Assembly (NCBI GenBank): GCA_020846335.1
Contig: JADLED010000259.1
Location: forward strand, 1-33,232
From: Bacteroidia bacterium
Lineage (GTDB): Bacteria; Bacteroidota; Bacteroidia; B-17B0; Aurantibacillaceae
Direction of reading: 5' to 3'
Length of the DNA: 33,232 nt
Shown here: one piece after another, positions 24,464 to 33,232 of the stretch
How the letters are laid out: each line of letters starts with the position of its first letter
Position numbering within the stretch: position 1 is the stretch's first letter
The notes under the pieces: model-generated
What the model was told of the DNA's origin: nothing
The model's database searches: none
The model's input: only the letters and a program-made list of their open reading frames with translations
Translations under genes and position numbers: made by a program

Positions 24464-25567
24464 CTAGCGGGGTGTTTTGTTTTCTTTGGCCATGAGTATA
24501 AAAACCGGAAAATGGTCGCTGTAGCCACCCGTGTAAGCCCCGCCACTGTAAGTTCTGAAGGGATAACCCCTGAAGTTGCCAAAATCGCTTTTTAGAAAGG
24601 ATTTGTTGTAAATTTTTACCTTGTAATACTGCCAGCTTTCGAAACCATTCGGCACCAATGGTTGGTTTAATATTATCTGGTCAAACAGATTCCAACTATC
24701 CTGCCAGGCAAGGGTGCCAATTCCCTCTTTATAGGGTTTCTCCATTGGGTTAAAAAATTCATCCACTTTGGCATCTTTTACATCGGCGTAGGTGCGAATG
24801 TGTTTTTTTACACAGTCATTAACGGGGTCGTCGTTTAAATCGCCCATTATAACCACTTTGGCTTGCGGATTGGTGGTGGTAATACTGTCGGATATGTGAC
24901 GGGCCACCTTGGCTGCTCCGTTGCGGTTGGGCCTGCTCAGCATTTCGCCTCCACGGCGCGAGGGCCAATGGTTAACCAATACCGTTAATGGTTCACCTAC
25001 AAACAAGCCACTAACCACCAAAATATCGCGGGTTTTGTGCGAGGTGTCGGTAACCAAATGCACGGCATAAGAAACCGCTTTTGTTACCTTAAAATAAGCC
25101 GGGTTATAAATAAATGAGGGATCCACGCCACGGGCATCCGGTCCTTCGATGTGAACAAACTGGTAGTTTCTTTTTTTAAGTTTAGGCGAATTAATAAGGT
25201 CTTTCACCACGCTTTTGTTTTCTATTTCACACAGTCCCACAATGGCAAGTCCGTCGGGTGTAACGTCGGTGGCCATTTGCGAAATTACCTCAGCCAGGTG
25301 TTCTATTTTGGTGCGGTAGCGCGAACCCGTCCAGGCGTTGGTGCCAAAAGGAGTAAACTCCTCATCATTTTTCCACTTATCATTTAAGGTGTCGTAAAGA
25401 TTTTCAACATTCCAGAACCCAATGCCCGAAATATAATATTGCTTGTCCTTATCCAGTTTTTGAGCATGCACATTACAGAAACAAAGCAGGAATAGGCAAA
25501 AGACATGGGTTTTTAATTTGAAGGTATTGAAGTGGTTGTACGAAAATAAGAGTTGAATGTTGCCCAT
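24464..25567 (-). CDS. Secreted endonuclease/exonuclease/phosphatase-fold enzyme
   Basis: 367 residues; the N-terminus has a basic stretch and hydrophobic core ending NVHAQ (about 17-36), a signal peptide. The metal-dependent EEP (DNase I-like) active site is complete: FWNVENLYD (51-59), the catalytic Glu114 in GLCEIEN, NHWPSRRGG (199-207), GDLNDDP (242-248) with Asp/Asn, and the terminal SDHFPV (350-355). The RSxGxE-like loop seen in this bacterial subgroup appears as WPSRRGGE. Substrates of the fold include DNA, RNA, phosphoinositides and sphingomyelin; the subgroup with NVENLYD is usually annotated as nuclease. It is divergent from the TonB receptor and may serve the same uptake locus. Confidence 0.88.
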   Translation of the reverse strand: MGNIQLLFSYNHFNTFKLKTHVFCLFLLCFCNVHAQKLDKDKQYYISGIGFWNVENLYDTLNDKWKNDEEFTPFGTNAWTGSRYRTKIEHLAEVISQMATDVTPDGLAIVGLCEIENKSVVKDLINSPKLKKRNYQFVHIEGPDARGVDPSFIYNPAYFKVTKAVSYAVHLVTDTSHKTRDILVVSGLFVGEPLTVLVNHWPSRRGGEMLSRPNRNGAAKVARHISDSITTTNPQAKVVIMGDLNDDPVNDCVKKHIRTYADVKDAKVDEFFNPMEKPYKEGIGTLAWQDSWNLFDQIILNQPLVPNGFESWQYYKVKIYNKSFLKSDFGNFRGYPFRTYSGGAYTGGYSDHFPVFILMAKENKTPR

Positions 25568-25760
25568 ATATATTGCTAGTGTTTGTGAAGATATAATTGC
25601 CTGATGACAAAGCTTGTTACTGAACCAAAAATAATGAATTAATTAAACAGTACTTATAATTTGCATGGATTTAATGTGAAGCTGTTTTTTTGCGAATTTT
25701 ATTAACCTTAAAATAATTCAGAGCTAATAAATACCTATGCTGGTAGTATCGAAATATTTT

Positions 25761-25768
25761 TATATTTG
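25761..25768 (+). promoter_or_regulatory. Candidate -7 box for the TonB receptor operon
   Basis: TATATTTG matches TAnnTTTG exactly, 37 nt before the ATG at 25806 and 109 nt before the ATG at 25878. No clear -33 element. It lies in the divergent region shared with the nuclease gene. Confidence 0.4.
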
Positions 25769-25877
25769 TCTGTCTTAAAATGAAGTGAACACCCTAGAGG
25801 CCTAAATGCGAATGAAAAACTTTGCTTTTATCCGCCAAAACCGCTTCCGCAACAAGATTAATTTTATTTATTACGTT

Positions 25878-28466
25878 ATGACAGGGCATAGCAAACAACA
25901 ACAAATTAAGTTTCTACACAAACATGGCCGCTTATGCGCTGCAATGATTTGTCTGGCTCTTACCGTACCGTTTAACGGATTAAGGGCACAGGTTGACACG
26001 AGTAACACCAGTTTACCACCGCAGGACACGGTGCAAACCAATCCAAATATTCCAATTTTTAGCACCAATGGTGGTGATGCTGAATCGGATGCAGACCAGC
26101 AGGACATGTCGTCCTTGTTGCAATCGAGCCGTGATGTGTTTACACAGTTTGCCAGTTTTCAGTTCAGCGCTGGTTATTACCGAATGAGGGGATATTCGTC
26201 AGAAAACCAACAGGTAATGATAAACGGCGTAAACGTGAACAACCTCGAAACCGGCTATAGTTCCTGGAGCAGTTGGGGCGGTTTAAACGACGTGACACGC
26301 TATGTTGAAAACCGTGTTGGGGTAACCGGCAGTCGATATGGTTTTTCGGGGCCGGGTGGTTATACCAATATTGATTCAAGGGCTTCCTCTTTTAAAAAAG
26401 GAACCAATGTGTCTTATGCCAGTGCCAATCGTATTTTCAGGCATCGGTTTATGGCCACCTACTCTACCGGCCTTATGAAAAACGGATGGGCACTTACGGC
26501 TTCGGCTTCCAACCGTGTGGGCAATCAGGTGTATGTGCCGGGCACTTATTTTAACGGCAGTTCGTATTATCTTTCCATTGATAAGAAATTAAAAGACAAA
26601 CACCTGTTTAGTTTTACCGGATTTGTGGCGCCAATTGAGCAGGGACGCAGCACTTACCAGCGATCGGAAACCTATCAGCTTGCCGGTAGTAATTATTACA
26701 ACAATTTGTGGGGTTATCAAAACGGAAAGGTGCGCAATGCCTCAGTTAGCCGCACGCGCCGACCAATGATGATGTTATCATACATTAACAACCTGAGCGA
26801 GGCTTCGCGTATTACCACTTCTTTATATTACACTTTTGGCAAAAACAGCATCAGTTCGATTGGTTTTAATGATGCTACCAATCCAAATCCCGAATTTTAT
26901 AAATACCTGCCAAGCACCTATTACGAAAAAGGAGACACCATTACCGGAAATTATTTCACCAACAAATGGCTCACAGATGTGAACAGCAGGCAGGTTGATT
27001 GGGACCGAATGATTGCCCTCAACCGCGCCAATATTTATGCCCTGCCCTCACAATTAGGGCAAACCATAATAACCAACGAAACCCGCGCCCGCTACATTGT
27101 TGAGAACCGTGTAGAAAACCTCAGCAATGTGGGCATTAACAGCGTTTACAACACCCGCATAAAAGATTTGTTTTTAAGTGCCGGCCTAAATGCCAACCTC
27201 TACAAGAATCGCAAATACAAAGAGGTGGAAGATTTGCTGGGTGCCACATATTGGCTGGATTACGACCGCTTTGCCTTGGGGCAGGGTGTGGATGCAAATG
27301 TGCAGCAAAACGATATTAGTAATCCGGACCGCAAAGTGTATCAGGGCGAAAAGTTTGGCTATGATTATGCCATTAACGTAAACCGTGCCGAAGGCTGGGC
27401 TCAGGCCGAACAAAGTTTTAAAAAGGTGGATCTGTTTGCCTCAGTATCTTTATCAAGCTACAGTGTTTGGCGCGAAGGTTTTGTAGCCAATGGAAAATTT
27501 CCTACCAGCAGCAAAGGGACTAGTGCCAAACTTAATTTAATTAACTACGGTGCCAAAGGTGGTATTACCTACAAAATTAATGGAAGGCATTCGTTAACTG
27601 CCAATGCCAGTTATTTAACACGCCCACCCGAGGCCAACAATATTTTTATTGGCCAGCAAGTGCGTAATGATTTAGTGAGTGGTGTTGGCAGCGAAAAAGT
27701 ATTGGCCGGTGATCTTAATTACATTATTAAATACCCTGGGTTTAAATTAAGACTGACAGGTTACTATACTCAAATTAATAATCAGGTTTGGGTGCGTTCT
27801 TATTACAACGACATATACAACACCTTCGTGAATTTGATTATGAAAGGGGTGAATCAATCGCATCAGGGAATTGAATTTAGTTTAGAGAAAACCTTGTTTA
27901 CCTCCCATGTTATTCAAACCGCATTCGGGCTCGGACAATTTGTTTACACCAACCGCCCAACACTCGATGCATGGCAATACAACAGCAGTGCCGCCGTGTT
28001 TACTGATCGCACGGTATATTTAAAAAACTACCGTGTGGGTGGTTCGCCGCAACTGGTATATGGCATTGGGTACAAATACAACGCCAAAAAATTCTGGTTT
28101 GCCGCGGTTAATTTTAATTTCTTTGATCAGATTTATGTAGAGCCTAACCCCGACCGCAGAACATTGGAAGCTGTGGATAAATACCTGAGCAACGAAACCA
28201 CCAGCTTTAGTAAAATTACTGCGCAGGAAAAACTGCCTTCGTATTTTACACTGAATGCCAATGGCGGAAAATCGTTTCGCTTGGCTCATGGCAAATATTA
28301 CCTGCGTTTAAATGTATCGGTAAACAATTTGCTTAATAATAAAACCAACATCATTGGTGGTTTTGAGCAATTACGTTGGGACCCTGCCTACCTCGACCGT
28401 TTTGATAACAAATACGTTTATATGTTGGGCACCACTTACATGGCCTCTGTTAATTTTAGTTTTTAA
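25878..28466 (+). CDS. TonB-dependent outer membrane receptor
   Basis: About 862 residues from the ATG at 25878, which gives a normal signal peptide (HGRLCAAMICLALTVPFNGL then RAQ); an ATG at 25806 would add 24 unlikely residues. The plug domain is shortened but recognisable: SSLLQSSRDVFTQFASFQFS, then YRMRGYSSENQQVMINGVNVNN, and GLNDVTRYVENRVGVTGSRYGFSGPGG compressed into one block. The rest is a 22-strand-type barrel with many alternating aromatics, ending YMLGTTYMASVNFSF with terminal Phe. There is no carboxypeptidase-like N-terminal domain. The receptor imports a substrate using TonB energy; its identity is suggested only by neighbours, a DUF5689 lipoprotein 9 nt downstream and a divergent secreted nuclease-fold enzyme. 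Confidence 0.9.
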   Translation: MTGHSKQQQIKFLHKHGRLCAAMICLALTVPFNGLRAQVDTSNTSLPPQDTVQTNPNIPIFSTNGGDAESDADQQDMSSLLQSSRDVFTQFASFQFSAGYYRMRGYSSENQQVMINGVNVNNLETGYSSWSSWGGLNDVTRYVENRVGVTGSRYGFSGPGGYTNIDSRASSFKKGTNVSYASANRIFRHRFMATYSTGLMKNGWALTASASNRVGNQVYVPGTYFNGSSYYLSIDKKLKDKHLFSFTGFVAPIEQGRSTYQRSETYQLAGSNYYNNLWGYQNGKVRNASVSRTRRPMMMLSYINNLSEASRITTSLYYTFGKNSISSIGFNDATNPNPEFYKYLPSTYYEKGDTITGNYFTNKWLTDVNSRQVDWDRMIALNRANIYALPSQLGQTIITNETRARYIVENRVENLSNVGINSVYNTRIKDLFLSAGLNANLYKNRKYKEVEDLLGATYWLDYDRFALGQGVDANVQQNDISNPDRKVYQGEKFGYDYAINVNRAEGWAQAEQSFKKVDLFASVSLSSYSVWREGFVANGKFPTSSKGTSAKLNLINYGAKGGITYKINGRHSLTANASYLTRPPEANNIFIGQQVRNDLVSGVGSEKVLAGDLNYIIKYPGFKLRLTGYYTQINNQVWVRSYYNDIYNTFVNLIMKGVNQSHQGIEFSLEKTLFTSHVIQTAFGLGQFVYTNRPTLDAWQYNSSAAVFTDRTVYLKNYRVGGSPQLVYGIGYKYNAKKFWFAAVNFNFFDQIYVEPNPDRRTLEAVDKYLSNETTSFSKITAQEKLPSYFTLNANGGKSFRLAHGKYYLRLNVSVNNLLNNKTNIIGGFEQLRWDPAYLDRFDNKYVYMLGTTYMASVNFSF

Positions 28467-28475
28467 ATTTTGAAT

Positions 28476-29738
28476 ATGAAAAAGATAAGCAACAACCTTT
28501 TAATTTTATTTGCAGTACTAACCATGTTTAACTCCTGCAAAAAAGAATACGATTTGCCTCCTGTTAAATCGGCGGCCGAGGCCAACAAGATTAACATTGC
28601 CAATATTAAGGCAAAGTTTAAAACCAACCTGAGTTATAAATTTAAGGCCGACAGTAGTTTGTATTGTGTGGTTACCGCAGATGAAGTTAGTGGAAATTTA
28701 TACAAGGATATTTTTGTGAAAGACGCCACCGGTGCGCTGCATGTGAAACTGATTAACAGTGGTGGTTTATTTATTGGTGATAGCATTCGCATAAATATTA
28801 AAGGCGCAACCTTAAACGATTATAACGATTTGGTTCAACTCGATTCGGTTGACAGCGAAAAAAACATTGTGAAACTGGCCAGTGGTTATAATCCTACTCC
28901 AATGGTTACAACCATTGCCAACATTCTGGCCAACACTTCTGCTACCAGTTCCATTCAATCCAGACTGGTGCAGTTAAATAATGTGGAGTTTGTAAGCGCG
29001 GATCAAAATCAACCTTTTGCCGATGCAATCGGAAAAGCATCACTAAACCGCATTTTAAAAAGTTGTGATGGTAAAACCTTAACTGTAAGAACGAGCGGCT
29101 ACTCTAATTTTGCGGCCCGGTTAACACCAGGTGGCAATGGTACTTTTATAGGAATTGTAAGTAATTTTAATGGCACCATGCAAATGTTGGTGCGCAATGC
29201 CAATGAGTTGATAATGAATGGCACCCTGTGTGGTGGTGGCACCAATACCAACACGGCCGGAACCTATTTAAGCAAAAATTTTGACGACAACTCAACAACC
29301 AGTGGCGGCTGGACCAAACAAAATGTGAGTGGTACCATTGATTGGACAACAGCTACTTTTGGTGGACAAACCTTTGCTAAAATCTCCAACTTTGTGTCGA
29401 GTGCCAATGTGCCTTGCGAAACCTGGTTAATTTCGCCGGCCATAAATTTGAGCAGTTCCACAGCACCTATGCTTTCGTTTAACAATGCCTATAAATTTAC
29501 AGGTGATGCTCTGGAGGCTTATGTTTCTACCAATTACACCAGTGGTTTGCCATCTACTGCCACCTGGACCAAGGTTAACTTTACTTTATCTTCGGGCAAT
29601 TACGTGTTTGTGAGTTCGGGCCTAATTCCTTTGAGCGCCTACAAATCGGCCACTACCCGCATTGCGTTTAAATACAAAGGCACTGCCGCCGATGGTAGTA
29701 CCTGGGAGATAGACGATGTGCTGGTAAAAGAAAACTAA
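28476..29738 (+). CDS. DUF5689 (OB-fold-like) lipoprotein with C-terminal jelly-roll
   Basis: 420 residues from the ATG at 28476; a TTG at 28470 is less likely. Type II signal peptide with FNSC then KK. Residues about 40-245 fit DUF5689: INIANIKAKFKTN, then VVTADEVSGNLYKDIFVKDA, GALHVKLINSGGLFIGDSIR, a pattern like the OB-folds attached to extracellular nucleases. The C-terminal 150 residues (KNFDDNSTTSGGWTKQNVSG and later WEIDDVLVKEN) resemble the choice-of-anchor J/MAM-like jelly-roll. It follows the TonB receptor with a 9-nt gap and likely acts as its surface-exposed partner. A terminator follows directly. Confidence 0.82.
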   Translation: MKKISNNLLILFAVLTMFNSCKKEYDLPPVKSAAEANKINIANIKAKFKTNLSYKFKADSSLYCVVTADEVSGNLYKDIFVKDATGALHVKLINSGGLFIGDSIRINIKGATLNDYNDLVQLDSVDSEKNIVKLASGYNPTPMVTTIANILANTSATSSIQSRLVQLNNVEFVSADQNQPFADAIGKASLNRILKSCDGKTLTVRTSGYSNFAARLTPGGNGTFIGIVSNFNGTMQMLVRNANELIMNGTLCGGGTNTNTAGTYLSKNFDDNSTTSGGWTKQNVSGTIDWTTATFGGQTFAKISNFVSSANVPCETWLISPAINLSSSTAPMLSFNNAYKFTGDALEAYVSTNYTSGLPSTATWTKVNFTLSSGNYVFVSSGLIPLSAYKSATTRIAFKYKGTAADGSTWEIDDVLVKEN

Positions 29739-29741
29739 TTG

Positions 29742-29771
29742 AAGGGCGGAGTAATTTCCGCCCTTTTTTTT
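29742..29771 (+). terminator. Rho-independent terminator after the receptor operon
   Basis: Perfect 9-bp stem AAGGGCGGA (29742-29750) with TCCGCCCTT (29757-29765), 6-nt loop, followed by a run of eight T residues (29764-29771). It begins 3 nt after the DUF5689 stop codon. Confidence 0.93.
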
Positions 29772-30017
29772 GTGTGATTGCATTGGTTACTGAAAAAACC
29801 GATTTCTACAAGAAGGCATCAGATCCACGTTCTTAAATCAGTTGAATACCATTGACTTTTTAGATAGCCGGTTGAGCTATACAAAAATTGAAATTGCGTA
29901 AGTAATTCAAAAGACTCGCGACGACTTGCGCAGAAGCAGGTAAGTCCGTAAATTGGAATTGCAAAAAAGGGCTAATGGCTCCAAAACTATAGCTGGAACA
30001 ATATGGCAATACAGTTC

Positions 30018-31181
30018 ATGAAACAATTAATAATACTGTTCCTTCTTCTTTCAGGCATTCTAATACATGCACAGGTAAACAGCTCCTGGAATGTGTTGTT
30101 ATTAGAAAAAGGTAACAAATTGGAGTTGAAGCCCGACATGGCAGCTCTGAGTAAAACCGGTTTTTATTTATACAAAAATTGTGTTTATGAAATTATCCTA
30201 AAAAATAAAAAACAAATAGGCGGACGCTTAGTAGGTATTAAACCCGACACTCTTTTTTTTACAAATTTTTTCAATTCGAACGCTGCCAATTGGGCAAATG
30301 CAAAACTTGACACGTTAGCTGTTTATTACAAAGACCTTGACAAATTGAATCTTATCTCTGACAGAGCAACGGGCTGGTACATTAAGTGCTCGTTTGATAA
30401 TTATGATTTTATCTTCAAAAAAGATACTGTTAATTATTTCTTTCCAAGTAACTGGGAGGTGATTTATGACAATGACCCTACGCCTTATGAATTGGTTGCT
30501 CACATGACTGCCCAGGGCGTTAGCACATTATTTGAAGAAAGCGGAAGAACCTATTATTTCTATGGAACGGGAATGACAAAGCCCGATCGTTCGCAAATGG
30601 ACGACAGTTACAATAAGAAAAATGTTTTTTGGTTCACCCCTTGTAAAGTAGAAGAAATAAACGGGCTTGCTCTGGGCCTTCACGCAAAAAATATTAAAAA
30701 CGAATTGTTTAACGAACGCGACTCATTAATTATTCGTGGTCTGAATCTGGAAATAAATCCGTTTGCCATTTTTTCATTATTAAATCCACGATTAAACGGA
30801 CCTTATCCCGACAGTTTAAACCTTTACAACGAAAACTTTAAAAAAGACTGGCAGGTAAAAATCTATGGCATGAACTTAAGTTTGGTGAACACAATCAATG
30901 AAATGCGAATCAAAGGATTTAATCTCACCGGACTTTTAACGGTTGTTGACGAAATACATGGTGTAAGCATTTCTGGAATAAATAATTTCTCATACATCTT
31001 GAATGGTGTTAGTATTGCCGGACTTCGCAACCGTGCAACTTTTGCAAGGGGTGTTCAGATTGGGCTCTTTAACAAATCGACAGAACTCAGAGGTTTTCAA
31101 ATTGGATTATGGAATGTTAATGGTAGACGCTCCTTGCCCTTTATTAACTGGCAGTTTAAAACAAGACCTAAAAAACAATAA
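30018..31181 (+). CDS. Exported protein with C-terminal GxxIGL-type repeats, unrecognised
   Basis: 387 residues from the ATG at 30018, which begins a clean signal peptide (MKQLIILFLLLSGILIHAQ); an ATG at 30003 would add five residues. The middle is an unrecognised globular region with strand-like YEIILKNKKQIGGRLVGIKP. The last 90 residues contain a repeat of about 19-20 residues: IKGFNLTGLL, IHGVSISGIN, LNGVSIAGLR, ARGVQIGLFN, LRGFQIGLWN, ending NGRRSLPFINWQF. The latter units recur in many Bacteroidota proteins and suggest a small beta-solenoid. No catalytic site was seen. It stands alone after the terminator at 29771, with 250 nt of featureless DNA downstream. Confidence 0.7.
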   Translation: MKQLIILFLLLSGILIHAQVNSSWNVLLLEKGNKLELKPDMAALSKTGFYLYKNCVYEIILKNKKQIGGRLVGIKPDTLFFTNFFNSNAANWANAKLDTLAVYYKDLDKLNLISDRATGWYIKCSFDNYDFIFKKDTVNYFFPSNWEVIYDNDPTPYELVAHMTAQGVSTLFEESGRTYYFYGTGMTKPDRSQMDDSYNKKNVFWFTPCKVEEINGLALGLHAKNIKNELFNERDSLIIRGLNLEINPFAIFSLLNPRLNGPYPDSLNLYNENFKKDWQVKIYGMNLSLVNTINEMRIKGFNLTGLLTVVDEIHGVSISGINNFSYILNGVSIAGLRNRATFARGVQIGLFNKSTELRGFQIGLWNVNGRRSLPFINWQFKTRPKKQ

Positions 31182-31432
31182 GGGCATACCCTTACTTGCT
31201 GATGGAAATAAAGCCAAAGACTTAATATCCTGAATTTTTTTTAATGAGTACAAAATGAAACAAGCAATAGGATGTCAGGTTTTTTTGTAGATTAATCCCC
31301 TGCTGTTTTCATATGCAAAGGATTTGACAGTTCTTTCAAAATGCTTAATTTTAGTTTAGCTTATAGGGCTGGTACACTTGAAGCAGCGGTGGTGAAGGTT
31401 TTAAAGGCCTGACTCTAAAATATTATTCTAAA

Positions 31433-32092
31433 ATGGAAATAACTTTTAAGACAAGAAACTTTTATCCCGACGAGTTACGCGTTTTAAAAACATTGAAGAC
31501 TAACAAGGAAAAACAGGGCCGAAGCAAAATTAAATTCTATCACTTTATTATTGCTGCATTTATTGGTGCTGGATTTACCTGTATCACCACAATTATTCCG
31601 GACAGTTTTTGGACACTCCTTTTTGGAACATTGGCCGTGTTAGCATTTACATTCATCGTTTTTGCACCATACGAAATTTATAAATCAAAAAAGCAGGAGC
31701 GGGAGTTCTTACAATCTGTCGGCCTTTACATCGAACGAGGAACTGTTGACACCTTTATTGTGAATGCAAGCAGAATTGCCATTGCTGATGAATTTGAAGA
31801 CGAGTCGGATCTTTATATTATTGAAATTGGTCCAGAAAAATTACTCTATTTGTGGGACAGTGCCTATACTATGAATAAAAAATTTCCCTGCCTGAACTTC
31901 GAAGTATATGAAGAGAATTTCTTTAAACTTTTTGGCAGGCAGATTTATACACTAAGTGAGCGCATAAATCCAATTAAAATTGATAAAAAAGCCAAATGGA
32001 ACTACATGAAAAAATTTGGTGCACCGGATCTTTTAACAATAGAAACTAAAAATTTTGACGAGCTTATCGAAGAATATAATAACTGCGTTTAA
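31433..32092 (+). CDS. Two-span membrane protein with cytoplasmic C-terminal domain, unrecognised
   Basis: 219 residues, ATG start. A charged N-terminus of about 35 residues precedes two membrane spans (about 37-56 and 60-80), then a soluble domain of about 135 residues containing RGTVDTFIVNASRIAIADEF and LYIIEIGPEKLLYLWDS. The latter is reminiscent of proteins that couple an acidic loop to a hydrophobic strand, but I cannot assign a family. The positive-inside rule (KSKKQERE after the second span) puts both termini in the cytoplasm. It is first in a rightward series of three membrane-associated genes spaced about 105 nt apart. Confidence 0.6.
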   Translation: MEITFKTRNFYPDELRVLKTLKTNKEKQGRSKIKFYHFIIAAFIGAGFTCITTIIPDSFWTLLFGTLAVLAFTFIVFAPYEIYKSKKQEREFLQSVGLYIERGTVDTFIVNASRIAIADEFEDESDLYIIEIGPEKLLYLWDSAYTMNKKFPCLNFEVYEENFFKLFGRQIYTLSERINPIKIDKKAKWNYMKKFGAPDLLTIETKNFDELIEEYNNCV

Positions 32093-32197
32093 ACCAATGG
32101 GCTGTGTAAAACGGTGCAAATAATCGCTTGATTTGGCGCAAAATAGAAATCGAGAGCTTATATTTCACTATTAACACGAATAGAACAAATTCTAATT

Positions 32198-32686
32198 ATG
32201 TTTAACAGGTACAAAGCAACAGTTATAGGTTTAATTTTTACAACAAGTTGCTTACTTCTATACTACACGTTTGTTATACCCTTTATAATTATGTTACCGG
32301 TTTCGCTTACACTTGAATTAATATTTAAAGGAGTCTATCCCGATCAGGACTACGCAATCATTGGCCGGGGAATAATTATTTCGCTTATAATTTTGCTTGT
32401 AACTATTTCCATTGCCTTCCTTTTGAAATTTAACCAACAATTAAGGGAGTTCAAAAATTATAAACCGACACAGGTATTAATCTATATGATTTTACTTCAG
32501 TTTGTTGTTCATCCACTGGTTTTTTACATTAACCTTTCTTCCAACTGGTCAAAAGCTGAAGACGGGCAATTTATTTTATCCATCAACGAAACGTTTCAAA
32601 TGAGTAGCTTCGCCTTTCTAATCCTTGGTTTATTGATAGACGGTTTAAAATTAATTCAATTAAAGAATACTCCGAACGACAAATAA
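32198..32686 (+). CDS. Four-span membrane protein, unrecognised
   Basis: 162 residues, ATG start. Four hydrophobic spans (about 9-40, 48-74, 89-110, 135-153), basic residues at both ends and short loops. LKFNQQLREFKNYKPTQVLIY between spans two and three is the main polar part. No family was recognised and no channel or transporter motif is visible. It lies between two other membrane-associated genes on the same strand, which may form a loosely spaced group. Confidence 0.6.
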   Translation: MFNRYKATVIGLIFTTSCLLLYYTFVIPFIIMLPVSLTLELIFKGVYPDQDYAIIGRGIIISLIILLVTISIAFLLKFNQQLREFKNYKPTQVLIYMILLQFVVHPLVFYINLSSNWSKAEDGQFILSINETFQMSSFAFLILGLLIDGLKLIQLKNTPNDK

Positions 32687-32791
32687 ATCTAAACAACAGG
32701 TGGTTCATACAATCAAAACAGAACATAATAAATCGGGCACAAAATCGTTTTTAAAAAACTTAGGACATAAACATTGTTCCTTTATTTTACA

Positions 32792-33232
32792 ATGAAATTT
32801 ACAAGTTCAACTTATACTTTTCTAACAATCGCTCTTGTGCTAATGGCAGTGGTTTTGACCTATTACTTCACCACACAAACAAAACCTCACCAACAACTTA
32901 AGGGTTACGAGGTTTTCTTTCCATACAAATGTTCTGATGGAGACATGGTTGACGAATTTATTAGATCCAGAAAATTTAAAACCTACGTTCTGAATACCAA
33001 CAATGCCTATAATGACTCGGTTATTAAATTGGTTCGTGAAGCATTAAAAAAAATTAAACTAACAAACGATAGTATTAACGGTGTACATGTGCAATTCTCA
33101 GACAACACGTCGTATAAATACTACCTGCAAACAATTGAGATATGTGTTGAAAACACAAAACTATTCTTACCCTTTGAAAATAACATTTACGCGGCTTGCA
33201 GAACTAAGTATCAAAAAATAAAAGACTCTTTA
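32792..33232 (+). CDS. Signal-anchored protein, unrecognised (partial, C-terminus beyond window)
   Basis: The frame is open from the ATG at 32792 to the window edge (147 codons, no stop). One N-terminal span (about 9-27, TFLTIALVLMAVVLTYYFTT) looks like a signal anchor, followed by a soluble region beginning GYEVFFPYKCSDGDMVDEFI and containing YVLNTNNAYNDSVIKLVREA and VHVQFSDNTSYKYYLQTIEI. The arrangement suggests one anchor helix with an extracytoplasmic alpha/beta domain, somewhat like a biopolymer-transport accessory, but no family can be claimed. Truncation prevents a length comparison. Confidence 0.65.
   Translation, partial: MKFTSSTYTFLTIALVLMAVVLTYYFTTQTKPHQQLKGYEVFFPYKCSDGDMVDEFIRSRKFKTYVLNTNNAYNDSVIKLVREALKKIKLTNDSINGVHVQFSDNTSYKYYLQTIEICVENTKLFLPFENNIYAACRTKYQKIKDSL

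Overview
The window looks like a chromosomal segment of a member of the Bacteroidota, probably close to the Flavobacteriales or Chitinophagales. The signs are: two secreted proteins with C-terminal type IX secretion (T9SS) sorting domains, a TonB-dependent receptor paired with a DUF5689-type lipoprotein, a DUF6089-type outer membrane protein, many short lipoproteins, absence of Shine-Dalgarno sequences, AT-rich intergenic DNA, and TAnnTTTG promoter boxes upstream of several genes. No phage, insertion sequence or CRISPR array was seen. Family names are given from memory of conserved motifs; no search was run.

Region 1 (1-4757, minus strand) is the most interesting part: a tightly packed six-gene operon, in transcription order speD-like pyruvoyl decarboxylase, zinc-ribbon DUF4178 membrane protein, a 60-residue single-span protein, DUF350 membrane protein, a seven-span membrane-anchored spermidine synthase homologue, and a FAD amine oxidoreductase with a twin-arginine signal that runs off the left edge. 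It reads as an envelope-associated polyamine system that makes an aminopropyl donor, transfers it at the membrane and oxidises an amine outside the cytoplasm. The speD product keeps the pyruvoyl-forming serine but appears to lack the usual catalytic cysteine.

Region 2 (5522-8883) holds surface genes: a VCBS-repeat T9SS cargo protein, two tandem paralogous lipoproteins with a short collagen-like motif, and an EGF-like lipoprotein. Region 3 (9064-15914) is mostly housekeeping: tRNA-Cys, a methionine-type aminotransferase, a probable DUF6341/DUF6427 pair, a second T9SS protein, gltX, and a divergent alkyltransferase-like DNA repair protein. Between the T9SS gene and gltX lies a cluster of small hairpins with repeated TATCGAGACG. 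Region 4 (15898-20642) has a GT-C-like membrane protein whose stop codon lies inside a 9-bp tandem repeat, then DUF1801, bestrophin, an SDR-like protein and pirin on the minus strand.

Region 5 (20885-29771) has a soluble multi-PAS histidine kinase, a DUF6089-type barrel, and a divergent locus combining a secreted endonuclease/exonuclease/phosphatase-fold enzyme with a TonB receptor and DUF5689 lipoprotein, possibly a nucleic-acid or phosphoester scavenging unit. Region 6 (30018-33232) contains four unrecognised exported or membrane proteins, the last cut by the window edge.
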